NCBI GenBank assembly: GCA_024663395.1
Contig: JANFAH010000028.1
Location: 124,001 to 188,000 of the forward strand
Length of the DNA stretch: 64,000 nt
Source of the DNA: Pisolithus tinctorius
Taxonomy: Eukaryota; Basidiomycota; Agaricomycetes; Boletales; Pisolithaceae
Reading direction: 5' to 3'
The notes under the pieces are model-generated. The model ran no database searches and was not told the DNA's origin. It worked only from the letters and a program-made list of their open reading frames with translations. The position numbers were made by a program, and so were the translations under genes. Shown here piece by piece: positions 31,662 to 41,829 of the stretch; within the stretch, counting starts at the first letter, position 1, and each line of letters begins with the position of its first letter.

Positions 31662-33037
31662 TTTTTTGTCTCAGGGGTAGTACCCGAGCCCGAGGCCGGT
31701 GCGGCCTCGGTGGTGGCTGCAGTGCGAGCTTTGGCCTTTCCGGCTTTCTTAGGGCATTTGTCAGCAAAATGACCAGGGCCTCCGCAGAACATGCAGAGAT
31801 TGCCCTCTATGCGACGCTTGCGTTCTTCCGGGGTAAGCTTTCCATCTTTGCCGAGTTTACTAGGCTCAGGCTTAGATGAATTGCTGTTACTATTGTTGCC
31901 CGGCTTCGATGAAGCCGGCTTGGGAGAAGATCCGGAGTTGTTGTTGTTGCCGGTCTTGGATTTGTCCTGACCAGTCTTGGCCTGACTGTTGTTGCCGGAA
32001 CCTCCAGACTTATTGTTGCTGGAGTTAGACGAGCCTTGGTGCTTACTCGCCCGCTGGACTTCTTCCTTGCGCTCCCAATAGCACGCATCTATCTCCTGGG
32101 CGAGGTGGCGGAGCTCGTGAAGTGTCCGGGGTTTGCCAACCCGACAGACCTCATCCTTGATTTGGTCTGGGAGGCCGGAATAGAAATGATGGCGCAGCGC
32201 ACCGTCACCGTAGCCTCGGACTTGCGAGGCAAGCCAATTGAAGTCGACTACGTATTTATTAATGCGCTGACTTTCCTTCATGTGCAAGTGGTCGAGTTGG
32301 CTCTCGGCGTCAGCAACTGGGTCGTGGGGGCCGAAGGTGGTTTGTAGCTCCAGGATGAACTCCCTCCAGGAGTCCATCCAAAGAGGCCGATCATCGGGGT
32401 TGTCGAGTCCGAGTAAGTCCGGCTCGAACCATTCAAGAGCCATACCTTTGAGGTACGACTGGGCGAAGATGACTTTGGCGCGATCGGTCCTGAAAGCCCG
32501 AGGTCGGTCTTGGAAATTAAGCTCGCACTGGATGAAGAACACGCAAAGCTTCTTGGGGTCGGTACCATCAAAGGTGTCGGGCTCACGTAACTTGGTCCTG
32601 CTTGTGGACTCAGGACTAGTACAGGTGTTGCGAGCCAACAGCTTGATGGCCTTCGCGAGGCTGTCGAAGACCGCGACTGCGGGTTTGGTGTTCGGATCTG
32701 GGAAGTCCGGATCGTCTTCTGGATCATTATCTTCCGGGTTATCATCACTGGGACCATTATCACCGGGGTCATCATCGTCTGGGTTGTTGTCATCATCGTC
32801 GCCCGGCCCATCATCGCCGGGGTCACCCTCGGGGATGGGAGCAGTGGGACGACGTGGGGTGGGGGTGTTAGATGTGCGGGCTGAGAAGCCCCTGAAAGGA
32901 CTAACGGGACCTGGAGAGCGCCTAGTGGTGCCCAAAGCAGCTAGTGCTGTTTCGCAGCGAGCCCCACTGGCTGAAGCGGAGTCGGGATTAGTGGCAGAGC
33001 GGCCATGGGGAGGTTGGAAGCGAGTCTTGGTTGCCAT
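31658..33037 (-). CDS. gypsy 2 gag
   Basis: 459 residues from ATG 33037 (MATKTRFQPPHGRSATNP). A long Asp/Pro/Gly-rich acidic stretch spans residues about 70-115. The capsid-like domain includes REPDTFDGTDPKKLCVFFIQ, AQSYLKGMALEWFEPDLL and FGPHDPVADAESQLDHL. An Asn/Ser/Lys-rich linker leads to the zinc knuckle CMFCGGPGHFADKC (CX2CX4HX4C) and a basic tail. It stops with TAG at 31658-31660, right after a run of seven A. Intact. Confidence 0.92.
   Translation of the reverse strand: MATKTRFQPPHGRSATNPDSASASGARCETALAALGTTRRSPGPVSPFRGFSARTSNTPTPRRPTAPIPEGDPGDDGPGDDDDNNPDDDDPGDNGPSDDNPEDNDPEDDPDFPDPNTKPAVAVFDSLAKAIKLLARNTCTSPESTSRTKLREPDTFDGTDPKKLCVFFIQCELNFQDRPRAFRTDRAKVIFAQSYLKGMALEWFEPDLLGLDNPDDRPLWMDSWREFILELQTTFGPHDPVADAESQLDHLHMKESQRINKYVVDFNWLASQVRGYGDGALRHHFYSGLPDQIKDEVCRVGKPRTLHELRHLAQEIDACYWERKEEVQRASKHQGSSNSSNNKSGGSGNNSQAKTGQDKSKTGNNNNSGSSPKPASSKPGNNSNSNSSKPEPSKLGKDGKLTPEERKRRIEGNLCMFCGGPGHFADKCPKKAGKAKARTAATTEAAPASGSGTTPETKK
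31661..31667 (-). promoter_or_regulatory. gypsy 2 -1 frameshift site A AAA AAA
   Basis: On the minus strand gag reads ACA AAA AAA TAG. The heptamer A AAA AAA fits X XXY YYZ in the gag frame and lies directly before the stop. Slipping back one base reads ATA GGT AGC..., the open pol frame that leads to the protease. Confidence 0.65.
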
Positions 33038-33075
33038 GATAATTTAGACCCACACAAGTGGTGAGTCTGAAATAC

Positions 33076-33580
33076 TGTCAAGTACGAGGATTGTCCGGGT
33101 TGAGACCGGACTGGAGACCGAAGCGGGTGCGAGGCCGAGGGGTCGGGGTCAGGGGTGAAGTCAAGGATGCAGATGTTTGGACTGTTTGGACTTAGCGACT
33201 GGGGATACAGCGCTATTCCCTTGCATGGGTCTCAGTCCGAGTCCGAGGCCGAAGCGGGGTTATCAGGGTTAACTTAGTTGATTTCAGACTGAAGTCTACA
33301 GGCCGAGTATCTACGAGCTTATATACTAGAGTAGCTATAGTACGGAGACCGGTAATGCCGGTCTCGCAAGGATTGCTAAGAGGATTGGTAAGACAAGGAT
33401 TACTAACGTATGACTAAGGTAACGGAGACCGGGACAGGTGGACCGGGGACAGGACCGGGGACAGGACTTAACCGAAATGACAGACACTGCAAAGCAGTGT
33501 CTACTGCGCTAGACCAACTGGAGATGCGGGACAGGCGAGGCCAAGGCCAGACTGAGTGAGTGCGAGGCATGACTATGACA
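33076..33580 (-). repeat. gypsy 2, 5' LTR
   Basis: 505 bp, homologous to 26043-26569; gag starts 38 bp downstream on the minus strand. Confidence 0.92.
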
Positions 33581-33614
33581 GAAGAATATCAAGCTAATAT
33601 GAATGGAAACTCAC

Positions 33615-34023
33615 AGCCATTGCCATCATCCCCATAGATATCACCATCTACATGTTCACAAACAGCATGGGAAGAACCAGCGTCCAATTGAGATAGATGC
33701 TGCCATGGTGCAACAGATGCACTGATTGAAGCACGATCATCTAGTAGTTGAGCCTTTTTTCGAGCTGCAGACATGCAATAGATCAATTCAAGTGTTAGAA
33801 GGAATTTAAAAGCTATGAACTCGCCCTTGCATCTTTCTCTTTCAAACTCCTTCCCATGTTCAGCTTGTTCTTTCTGTAATTCTTGTTGTTTTTTGCAGCC
33901 GGTTTCGTGCCTTTTGATACCCTGTACCTTGAACTGTTTGCTGCAAAACCGGCATATATGGAGGGTAGAAAGTGTTTCCTTGGAGTAGTTGTACTTGCCT
34001 TGAGGATTGTGTGAGGGTCCCAT
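33615..34023 (-). pseudogene. Plavaka-like transposase, N-terminal zinc-finger exons
   Basis: Starts MGPSHNPQGKYNYSK and contains one C2H2-type finger, CRFCSKQFKVQGIKRHETGC, then a Glu/Gln-rich helix. A probable intron follows with an unusual GC donor (GCGAGT near 33825) and acceptor CTGCAG. Exon 2 (ARKKAQLLDDRASIS, SQLDAGSSHAVC, acidic end) finishes at 33615 before GTGAGT. Gypsy 2 sits in this next intron, which resumes at 26042 and ends at 26022. Zinc finger plus acidic leader is the usual start of this transposase family. Confidence 0.65.
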
Positions 34024-34263
34024 GATTCAGGTTCTTGAGAAACAACCTTAGCATAATAATAGATGGTCTTCGATTATTGTTGATTACTAATAATACCAAT
34101 GACATATGCACACGCTGATTACAGTATTAGAATCGAGCTACTAATCAGTAGTACACTAGGAGTCCGTGGAACGAGCATAATAATTGGACAGTTTTCAAAG
34201 CTGAAATGGTGGCTAAAATCATAATAGTTACAATAGTCAAAATTTCAAAAGAAGTTTAAAAAG

Positions 34264-34743
34264 TCAAAGCAATGCATTTCGAAAATGCCACAGGTATGAC
34301 ATGCAAACTCGGAAACACCAGAAAACAATGGATAAACCAAGTGAGAAGAAAGTCTTGAGAATAAAAATGGTGAACAGGGGCATAAAAGATTCCTCTGTTT
34401 CCAACACTTGCGACTCCACATCATCACCGATTTGTACATAGCAGACTAGTAATATAGAAGGTGATGTTAGTACATGCAGATAAATGTAAATACCATATGC
34501 ACCATTTGTCCCGGGTGATCCTCCAATTACCGCATGGCCGGTACCAACACCATTGCAGTCGACCGTGACTGCAGAAGGTCCTTCCTTGTCACCTGTTATG
34601 TGTTCATCTCCACAGTGCACATTAAGGGATGAAAATGACATACCATCCAGCCCACTTGACCCTCCAACTCCGGTGGAGCTGATATTCACTGCCCTATGCG
34701 ATCTCCTACTCTTCCTCTTCCTCTGCACGTGTTTCCTGGCCAT
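34264..34743 (-). CDS. small ORF, basic N-terminus and C-terminal hydrophobic segment
   Basis: 160-codon frame: MARKHVQRKRKSRRSHRAVN could act as a nuclear signal. The middle is Gly/Ser-rich. If unspliced, residues about 122-150 form a membrane-like segment (MPLFTIFILKTFFSLGLSIV). A GTATTT..ACTAG pair at about 34449-34497 could instead be an intron that changes the C-terminus. It lies upstream of the transposase on the same strand. Not recognised. Confidence 0.3.
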   Translation of the reverse strand: MARKHVQRKRKSRRSHRAVNISSTGVGGSSGLDGMSFSSLNVHCGDEHITGDKEGPSAVTVDCNGVGTGHAVIGGSPGTNGAYGIYIYLHVLTSPSILLVCYVQIGDDVESQVLETEESFMPLFTIFILKTFFSLGLSIVFWCFRVCMSYLWHFRNALL

Positions 34744-34968
34744 TTACTAAGAATTACATTAGTTATGCAAATAAAAAACATCCTGAGTGACTCACAGATA
34801 CTTGTAGAGTAGAGTGGCTTTCTGTATGAGAATGAGTGATGAGAGTGAGCAATGAAAGTGAGTGCGGGAAATGTCCAATGCACAAGAAAATAGGAGTTGA
34901 AGTTGAACAACTTTACAAGCAATACTTGCGGCTAGTATGCAATTTCGGACGCATGATAGTCAGTAAAA

Positions 34969-35893
34969 TTATTCACATAAAGTATGAAATGTGTCATGCA
35001 ATTGATCAGGCTCACTGTATAATGTTCCTTCATCGAGGACTCTAGATTTTACAAGGAGCATGTGTACATAAATCACCAAACAGCAGGTGATGCAAATACG
35101 AACATCTTGCTTTTGCTTGTGGAAAGCTTGGGGTAGCCTGGCAACAACAATCTTAGCTGAGAGGTCCTTGATGCCAGCGGGGAGGGGAGGGGGTGGGGGT
35201 GGTGACACAGAGGTTCTAGGTGAGCACAATCCACGCATGCAATAAGTAGATTATCCCTGCTCTCAGTATCAGGTCCTGCATCTTGATGGGTGTAATCTGT
35301 CCTGGCATCACCGACCATGCTCTTGTTGTCGTCGTTGATGACATCAGGTGCCAGTCTGCATTGCTCCCTTGCGACCACCTCAACTCATCCTCAACCGATT
35401 TCCATGTGGCATATGAAAGCTAAATAGACCAGTGTCCGATCATTTATTCGACGCTTTCTTGCCACCCATTCGATGTGGCACATTGTCAAATGTGTTCTGC
35501 ATCCAATCCACACTAGCAGGTACATATCATTCGCAGAAGTCACTTTGGGAATAGTCAGCAACATACTCAATGCTCCTGTGTGCAATGATGTCAGGTATGA
35601 GTAAAGACCAGACCTACGCCTTGATGTGTGGTGTGGGTGGTAATCGTCACCAGTGGGAAGTGAGTCATTGGGAGAAAGGATGGGAGTGGGATCACGAAGT
35701 GGTCGTGAGCATACTTGCACTTGTACCATAAATGAGTTGTCCTTTGAGTGTTTCTCAGTGGCAATCAATGGTCCCGAAACAAGCTTGAAAATGAATTAGT
35801 CCGAGGAATGACGCAAAAGCGAGATGAAAGCAGCATCTAACAAATCAGCATCCTTCTTGATGAAGCTTGTCACACCGTACGAGCAATTCCCTG
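34969..35893 (-). pseudogene. uncharacterised gene remnant
   Basis: One frame reads SYGVTSFIKKDADLLDAAF, then LVSGPLIATEKHSKDNSF, LTSLHTGALSMLLTIPKV, HIEWVARKRRINDRTLVYLA, then AREQCRLAPDVINDDNKSMV and SMVGDARTDYTHQDAGPDTE. Stops at 35391-35393 and 35385-35387 (both TGA at probable Arg positions) and a TAA near 35803 break it. The last part shifts frame near 35150. An acceptor precedes 35893, so more exons lie to the right. I do not recognise a domain. It may be part of the Plavaka-like element or an older gene. Confidence 0.4.
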
Positions 35894-36179
35894 CATATTA
35901 AATGGTTAATTCCAAACAAATTCCATGTCAGTTGTTGGAGGACGAGCACAGTGAGCATACAACATTGTTATTCCAGATGATCTTGCGGAATCCAATGAGT
36001 ATTGTAACCAAGTAGCTTACCCCCTTCGCAACAGGTAATGAAAGGATATGGTTAGCACCTTGGCAGGCAGAAATGAATCTATGGTTGTGACTCCCAATGC
36101 CGCAACCATCATGGTAGAGGGCAGCCAGCAAGTGGGCATCCATGAGTGCGCTCGACAGTGTTGTAGAGCAGGGAGATGG

Positions 36180-36800
36180 TGGAGGGGCCAGGTTACTAAC
36201 CACGTGCATATACCTGCACAGCGATGCAAATCTGCAAAGTGTCAGAAGCCCTGGGGTTACCTGCCAGAGGCACAAAACTGCGTGTGGGCAAGCCAGAAAG
36301 GCTGGGAAGTCAAATGGACACATCGGATGCATGCACACATGCGCAGAGCATTGTGAGCGACTCGTGAACAGCTGCAAACTCGTTAGCAACCCCTGATGTA
36401 CCTGCCAGGGGCGCAGTATCGCACATAGGGGAGCCAGAAAGGCTCGAAAACCGAACAGATGCATGGAATGCATGCATGTGCGTGTGGAGTGTTGCAAGTG
36501 ACCCACAAAGGCCTGAAAATAAATCAGAATGCATCAGCCCCAGAACCATGCCTAGAGGTGCCACACAGGCCCAGGAACCATGCAGATGCATCGGGCACAT
36601 GCACGCAGGCACAGTGCGCTCAAATCGATGCAAAAATGGCTGCAAGAACCCAAAGATGTCAGAACGGGCCAAAACCACCCAACTCACTCATTGGCACAAA
36701 GAGCTGGCGAAGTGGATGGCTTGGGGAAACATGTGGATGTGTCAACTGCATGGATGGATGTGCAGAGCAATGGGAACAACCTGAAAACTGCTAAAAATGT
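36180..36800. repeat. imperfect tandem repeats, right end of Plavaka-like element
   Basis: Units of about 130-160 bp share TACCTGCCAG.GGC, GCCAGAAAGGCT..GAA, GATGCAT.G.ATGCATGCA and a CAGAGCA/GTGAGC.A motif (36250-36360, 36395-36510, 36530-36650, then more diverged). Frames through it are open on both strands only because the repeats lack stops. Confidence 0.5.
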
Positions 36801-37477
36801 GAGCTGAAAAGTCAGAACAAGCCAAGGACCCAACACTCACCTTTAGAGCTCGAAATTGAAATGGCCAAGTGTCCCGAAGGACAGAAACATGTTAACATTG
36901 ACGGAAACGACATGCATGCACTGCGAAACATGCTGATCGAAGCCCAGGACATGCAAAACATAAAGATTGCCTTTGGGGAATGGTTGAGGTGATGGGCAGA
37001 AGTGAGGACTTCGTGGCAAGTGTCGAGGTTGAGGAAGCTAGTGGTAGGGCTGGCGAATGAAATGGTGAGGTGAACAGCACTATCGGCGGCGGCAACGTCG
37101 ACTTGCGATGAGTGGAAGCAGCATGCCTGACTGCAAAAGGTCAGCATATTTGCAGCAATGCAAGATGGCAACAAAATGACTTATGGACCGGGGCCACCCA
37201 GTTCACCCAACAATTCTTCAAAGCCACAACATTGCGAGTGGTGACAGCATCTCAGGCCATGCAAAGCGAATGCATACAAATATGGTGAATGTTCTTTAAG
37301 GGTCTGAGGGGCTTGTTGAAATCACATATGTGTGCATTGCGCATGGCTGGACAAGCAAGGTTTCTGGTGGCGCTTCCCAATTACATTAGCATGCCATAAT
37401 CAGATCTTGCATGCCATCATAACGACTCATTCAATGCACATAATAATTCAGGGACATCACATTATCATTTGGCTTCA
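36801..37477. other. no gene
   Basis: No coding frame with recognisable content. The right end of the Plavaka-like element should lie near 37420-37478, where copia coding sequence resumes. Confidence 0.4.
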
Positions 37478-40400
37478 TTACAATGATGCCAAAACTTTTT
37501 GTGACACAGCCAGCACATCAGCCAGCTCAAGTGCACAGACCAGCACTGACTCGGAACCTGATGGAGTTTGGCTAGTGCACCCACAGGATGATGACTGGCT
37601 TACAGAAATTGCAGAGGAAGAAATTCCAAACCCCCAGGACATCATTAATGATGAAGAAGATGCATACATGAACAACTATGACCATGTTCTCCTTGTGGGC
37701 AAAAACCTAAATTCTGCAGAAGAGACCATCCTGTTTGACTCAGGCACTTCACGTCATATGTCCTCCTACTGCAGCAAATTCCTCGACTACAAGCCAATCA
37801 TACCCAAACCTATCACTGCTGCCAACAACCACACCTTCCATGCCATCGGAAAAGGCAACCTTGCAATCTCGCTCCCAAATGGCACTAACCAGACCCACAT
37901 TTGACTCAAGGATGTGCTCTACACCCCCAAAATGGGCATCACACTCATTTCCATCAGCAAACTTGACATTGCTGGGTATGCAGCATTATTCCATGACAAG
38001 CATTGTCAAATCTTTGACACTTGGAAAAAGAAAGTAGCTGAAATTCTGATGCAGAAGGACCTCTACTGCCTCAAATGAGTTCATTGCACCTTTTCAGGCC
38101 TAGCCAAGGCCACAGAATCCCTCACCATGGAGGAGATACACATCAGGCTTGGCCACATCACTCCCAAAGCCATCTGGTGCATGCTGAAGGACAGCACAAT
38201 CAGTGGAATTAAACTGGATGAAGTGCATTCCACCATGGGTGTGTGCAATTCATGCGAATATGCCAAAGTGACTCAGAAGCCCATCAGGAAGGAGCACGAC
38301 CCACCCTGCTGTGAACATCTAGGCAATGAGGTCCACACAGATCTCTGGGGACCTTCTCCGGTCCAAACCCCAGGCCATAGTCAATACAACATGTCATTCA
38401 CAGACAACCACACTCGTTATACCACCCTATTCTTGCAGAAGATGAAGGCCGAGACCTTCAAGTCATACAAAGCCTATGAAGCATGGCTGAACACACAGTT
38501 TGACACCAAAGTCAAGCGACTTTGCTCCGATCATGGGGGAGAATATCTTAGTGTGGAATTTTTGGAATATCTGAAATCCTGAGGCACAGAACAACACATA
38601 ACTGTCCATGATACCCCCAAACACAATGGAGTTGCAGAATGGCTCAACAGAACACTTGTTGAGCATGTGCGAGCAATGATTCATGCCAGCAGCTTACCCA
38701 AGAACCTCTGGGGGGAGGCCATTATGCATGCTACTTGGCTCAAAAACCACTCATCAACTCACTGTCTAGGCACAAAAACTCCCTACAAAATGCTCTACCA
38801 AAGACCACCCAACCTCTCAAAAATTCCGGTCTGGGGATGTCATGTCAAGGTCCATGACACCTCTGGCTCCAAACTAGACATGCAAGCCTGAGATGGACAC
38901 TGGGTAGGATTTGATCCTGAGAGTGATGGCCACTGCATTTACTGGCCTGACACACAAGCAATCAGAATTGAATGAAGTGTCATTTTCGAGCACCAAGATG
39001 TATCCATACCACATGGTGTGCCACTCGAGGGGGAGCAGGAGAACTCCGAAGCCTCAAAACGAAATTCCACAGCTTCACAGGGAAATTCTGAGGCCTCGCA
39101 GATAGTTGAGCAACTCACCAAAGCAACTTTGGAAATTCTGAGACTCATTTTGGACCCACTCAGAGAAAATTTTGAAACACCTCCACCTCAACCTCATCAT
39201 TCCACTTTCCAGCACTTCAAATCAGACTATATGAGGCGCCTACATGCAGGGGAAGGCACTCATGATGGACAGATTCCTCTCGACTTTGTAAAAGAACTCC
39301 AAGAGAGTGATAGCAACCCTAACAGCCCTAAATCCCAAGAGAACACTACCTATGTATTTGACGATGAACTAGCTACTGACGAAGATGACACTAACATCAT
39401 GTATGCTATGGTAGCAGGGATGGCTGAAGCTGAAGGGCTGGACCCATCAACAGTCCATGAGGCAAAATCCCGAGCTGACTGGCCAAAATGGCAAAATGCC
39501 ATAAATGCGGAATTAAAGAGCCTAGAGGAAGTGCATACCTGGGATGTCATTGAGTGCCCCAAAGGTGCAAATGTTGTAGGATGCAAATGGGTCTTCAAGA
39601 TCAAATGCAATGCTGCCAGAGAAATCAAGAAGTACAAGGCCTGCCTAGTTGCTAAGGGCTACTCTCAGATACAGGGTGTCAACTACAATGAAACATATGC
39701 TCCCATCGCAAGACTCGCATCTCTCCACACCATACTAGCAATTGCCACACACAATGACTGGGATATCAATGTATTTGATTTCCACTCAGCATTTCTAAAT
39801 GGCAAACTCAGAGATGATGAAGACATCTATATGGAGCTCCCTGAGGGCTACACTGTAGGGCAGAATTTTTCCTGTCCAGTTGGGAAGCTAAATGTAGCAT
39901 TATATGGCTCAAAACAAGGCACACTTCAGTGGTACCAGAAGCTGTGTGCTACCCTTGTGGATCTTGGGCTCACCAGAGCACATGCAGACTGGGGAGTGTT
40001 CTATGGTCACATAGGATTGGAAATCCTCATCCTTGCCAGCCATGTTGACAACTGCACTGTAACAGGCAGTTCCCCATCTTTAATCCACTCATTTAAACAG
40101 GAGATCAGCACTCATTTCAAAATCTCTGACCTAGGGCCCATCAGTTGGCTACTTGGGATGAAGGTGACATGGAACAGAGAAGCCCACACCATATCGCTAT
40201 CCCAGCAGTCCTACATTGAGGCCATCCTGATGAAATATAACCTCACCAACTGCAAGCCTGCCACAATTCTGATGGACCCCAGCATAAAACTCTTCCACAG
40301 AGAAATTCTGCAGCCAGCCAAAAAAGCTGCATGCATGAAGAATGTACCCTACTGTGCCACTGTTGGCTCCCTCATGCACCTTGCCATTGGAACGTGCCCT

Positions 40401-40990
40401 GACATTGTATTTGCTGTTTCCACAGTCATGCAGTTCAACAATGCACCCAACATGACTCACTGGGAGGCTGTGAAACAAATCTACAGGTATATCTCAGTCA
40501 CAAAAGTGCTCACTTTGACATTTGGAAATTCAGAACAAGGCCTTGAGGGCTATACTGATGCAGACAGAGCTTCTCAGGAGCATTGACACACCATAAGTGG
40601 ATACACCTACCTACTAGATGGTGGAGCTATCAGTTGGGCTTCACAGAAACAAGAACTCATAACACTCTCCACTGCTGAAGCAGAGTATGTCACAGCAACT
40701 CATGCAGCCAAAGAGGGCCTGTAACTTCAATGACTCATTGGGGAAGTTTTCTGACCACTCAAACATCCTATCCCACTGTATTCTGACAGCCAATCTGCCA
40801 TCACACTCACCAAGGATGGCAGTTACCATGCTTGCACCAAGCACATTGATATACAATACCATTTCATTTGTTTCACTGTGGAAAACCATTCCTTTTGTTT
40901 AATTTACTGTCCTACTGACAACATGGTCACTGATACCCTTACCAAACCCTTACCAAGCATCAAGGCAAAACACTTTGCATCTGCACTCAG
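37478..40990 (+). pseudogene. Ty1/copia pol: protease, integrase, RT, RNase H, nine stop codons
   Basis: One reading frame runs 3.5 kb with no shift but stops at 37902, 38076, 38580, 38889, 38973, 40584, 40722, 40731 and 40752, eight of them TGA. Protease: LFDSGTSRHMSSYCSKF. Integrase: HIRLGHITP and CNSCEYAK zinc region, then VHTDLWGPSPV, CSDHGGEYLS, and NGVAEWLNRTLVEHV for D, D, E. RT: GCKWVFKIKCN, VFDFHSAFLNGKL, and ILASHVDNCTV where the usual YVDD is changed to HVDN. RNase H: GLEGYTDADRAS and LSTAEAEYVTATHA, TLTKPLPS end. Most TGA codons stand where Arg is expected. The order PR-INT-RT-RH identifies copia. Confidence 0.9.
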
Positions 40991-41004
40991 ACTTCATTCT
41001 GATT

Positions 41005-41013
41005 GAGGGGGAG
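41005..41013 (+). other. copia polypurine tract
   Basis: GAGGGGGAG directly precedes TGTTGAG, the usual start of a copia LTR. Confidence 0.7.
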
Positions 41014-41306
41014 TGTTGAGAATGCAATCTGGAATTACAGTAGCATCTCAGAGTTTCACCCAGAGGGCTTGGAATTTCTCCCCAACCCTCAGAATTAAAT
41101 TCCAATGTCACTATGCTTACTAATTATGGTACTATAAATTTTCCACACTGTTCTTTTCCACCTCAGTGATTACTTTGTACACTGAGGTGAGCATACTTAT
41201 ACTTACATTCATTTACTCAGTACTGATGTAGTGTAGATACTCATACCTTTGTTAGGTACTAATATAGTGATTACTTCATACACTGAGATACTCATACCTT
41301 TGTTAT
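41014..41306 (+). repeat. copia 3' LTR, possibly truncated
   Basis: Starts TGTTGAGAATGCAATCTGG after the polypurine tract. It contains duplicated modules (ATACTCATACCTTTGTTA near 41238 and 41289; AGTGATTACTT near 41167 and 41265). No partner LTR was found near the gag at 11806. The right end is unclear because Helitron-like coding sequence begins at about 41307. Confidence 0.55.
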
Positions 41307-41773
41307 GCCCTCCTGGCCTCCCACTTCATGCTTTACCAGTTCACTGTGGCAGGGTTTATCACCTCATGCACAACTTTTCCATTGACCAGGGCCTCATGAA
41401 AAATTGCCATGTCATTATCATCAGCACAGATCATTGCCTCATCACAGTTCAGATCATTCTAGGTGATGCACTCTCCCAAGATGCCTCCGACAACATCCTC
41501 ATTCCCCACATCATGTTCACCTCCACCCTCCACTCTGGACACACTCTCCATCACCACCAGTTTCCTTTGGCTCCTGCCTACACTACCACCTTCAACAGCT
41601 GCCACAGCCTCACATTGGATGCCATGGGCATTGATCTAACGAGGCCTGTTTTTTCTCATGGGCAACTGTACACTGCACTGTTGCATATCTGCCATTGTGA
41701 CCATGCTCGCATCCTACTCTGGCCCGGAGGCGAAGTAACCTACAACATTACATTCCCTGAAATTCTCCTGTAA
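41307..41773 (+). pseudogene. Helitron helicase, C-terminal fragment
   Basis: Reads LMHNFSIDQGLMKNCHVIII, HHHQFPLAPAYTTTFNSCHS, LTLDAMGIDLTRPVFSHGQ, LYTALLHICHCDHARILL and ends TYNITFPEILL. This is the end of the Pif1/RecD-type helicase of Helitrons (usual FPLAPAYATTFNSCQGLTLD and FSHGQLYTALSR). The N-terminal Rep and most of the helicase are missing. Residues expected in motif VI are altered (LLHICHCDHA). A 10-bp palindrome GAGGCGCCTC follows at about 41928-41937, but no clear 3' hairpin plus CTRR terminus was found. Confidence 0.8.
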
Positions 41774-41829
41774 TTACTTAGCATATAACAATCTCAGACA
41801 TCACCTGTATAAATTCCATTGCCTGTCAT

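Larger units (their letters stand above)
26043..33580 (-). mobile_element. Ty3/gypsy chromovirus 2 with antisense accessory gene
   Basis: Flanked by LTRs 26043-26569 and 33076-33580 and a 5-bp target duplication GAAGA (26038-26042 and 33581-33585). LTRs start TGTCATAG and end CTTGACA in the element's orientation. They differ by about a dozen substitutions, mostly transitions, and one 22-bp indel. gag, protease, RT, RNase H, integrase and chromodomain lie on the minus strand; an extra plus-strand gene lies between pol and the 3' LTR. It is inserted in an intron of the Plavaka transposase, just upstream of the acceptor. One 1-nt deletion in pol and one TGA in the accessory gene are the only lesions seen. 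Confidence 0.93.
12690..37478 (-). mobile_element. Plavaka-like DNA transposon, carrying nested DIRS and gypsy elements
   Basis: Between the two halves of a copia element lie about 24.8 kb. After removing the DIRS (5567 bp) and gypsy (7538 bp) insertions, about 11.7 kb remain. This contains a zinc-finger transposase gene and a second gene on the minus strand, with repeat-rich ends. Exact ends are not proven. GCATGCTAATG at 12760-12770 is matched in inverse orientation at 37391-37401 with weaker similarity around it, so a terminal inverted repeat of roughly 40 bp is possible. The assignment to the Plavaka group rests on recognising the transposase family from memory. Confidence 0.6.

Noticed and set aside
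32280..33047. 255-codon plus-strand ORF opposite gypsy 2 gag
   Set aside because: Ser/Gly-rich shadow of the Asp/Pro/Asn-rich gag on the other strand; no start context or domain.
36142..36807. Cys/His-rich small ORFs on the plus strand
   Set aside because: They follow the tandem repeats and lack any start or splice support.
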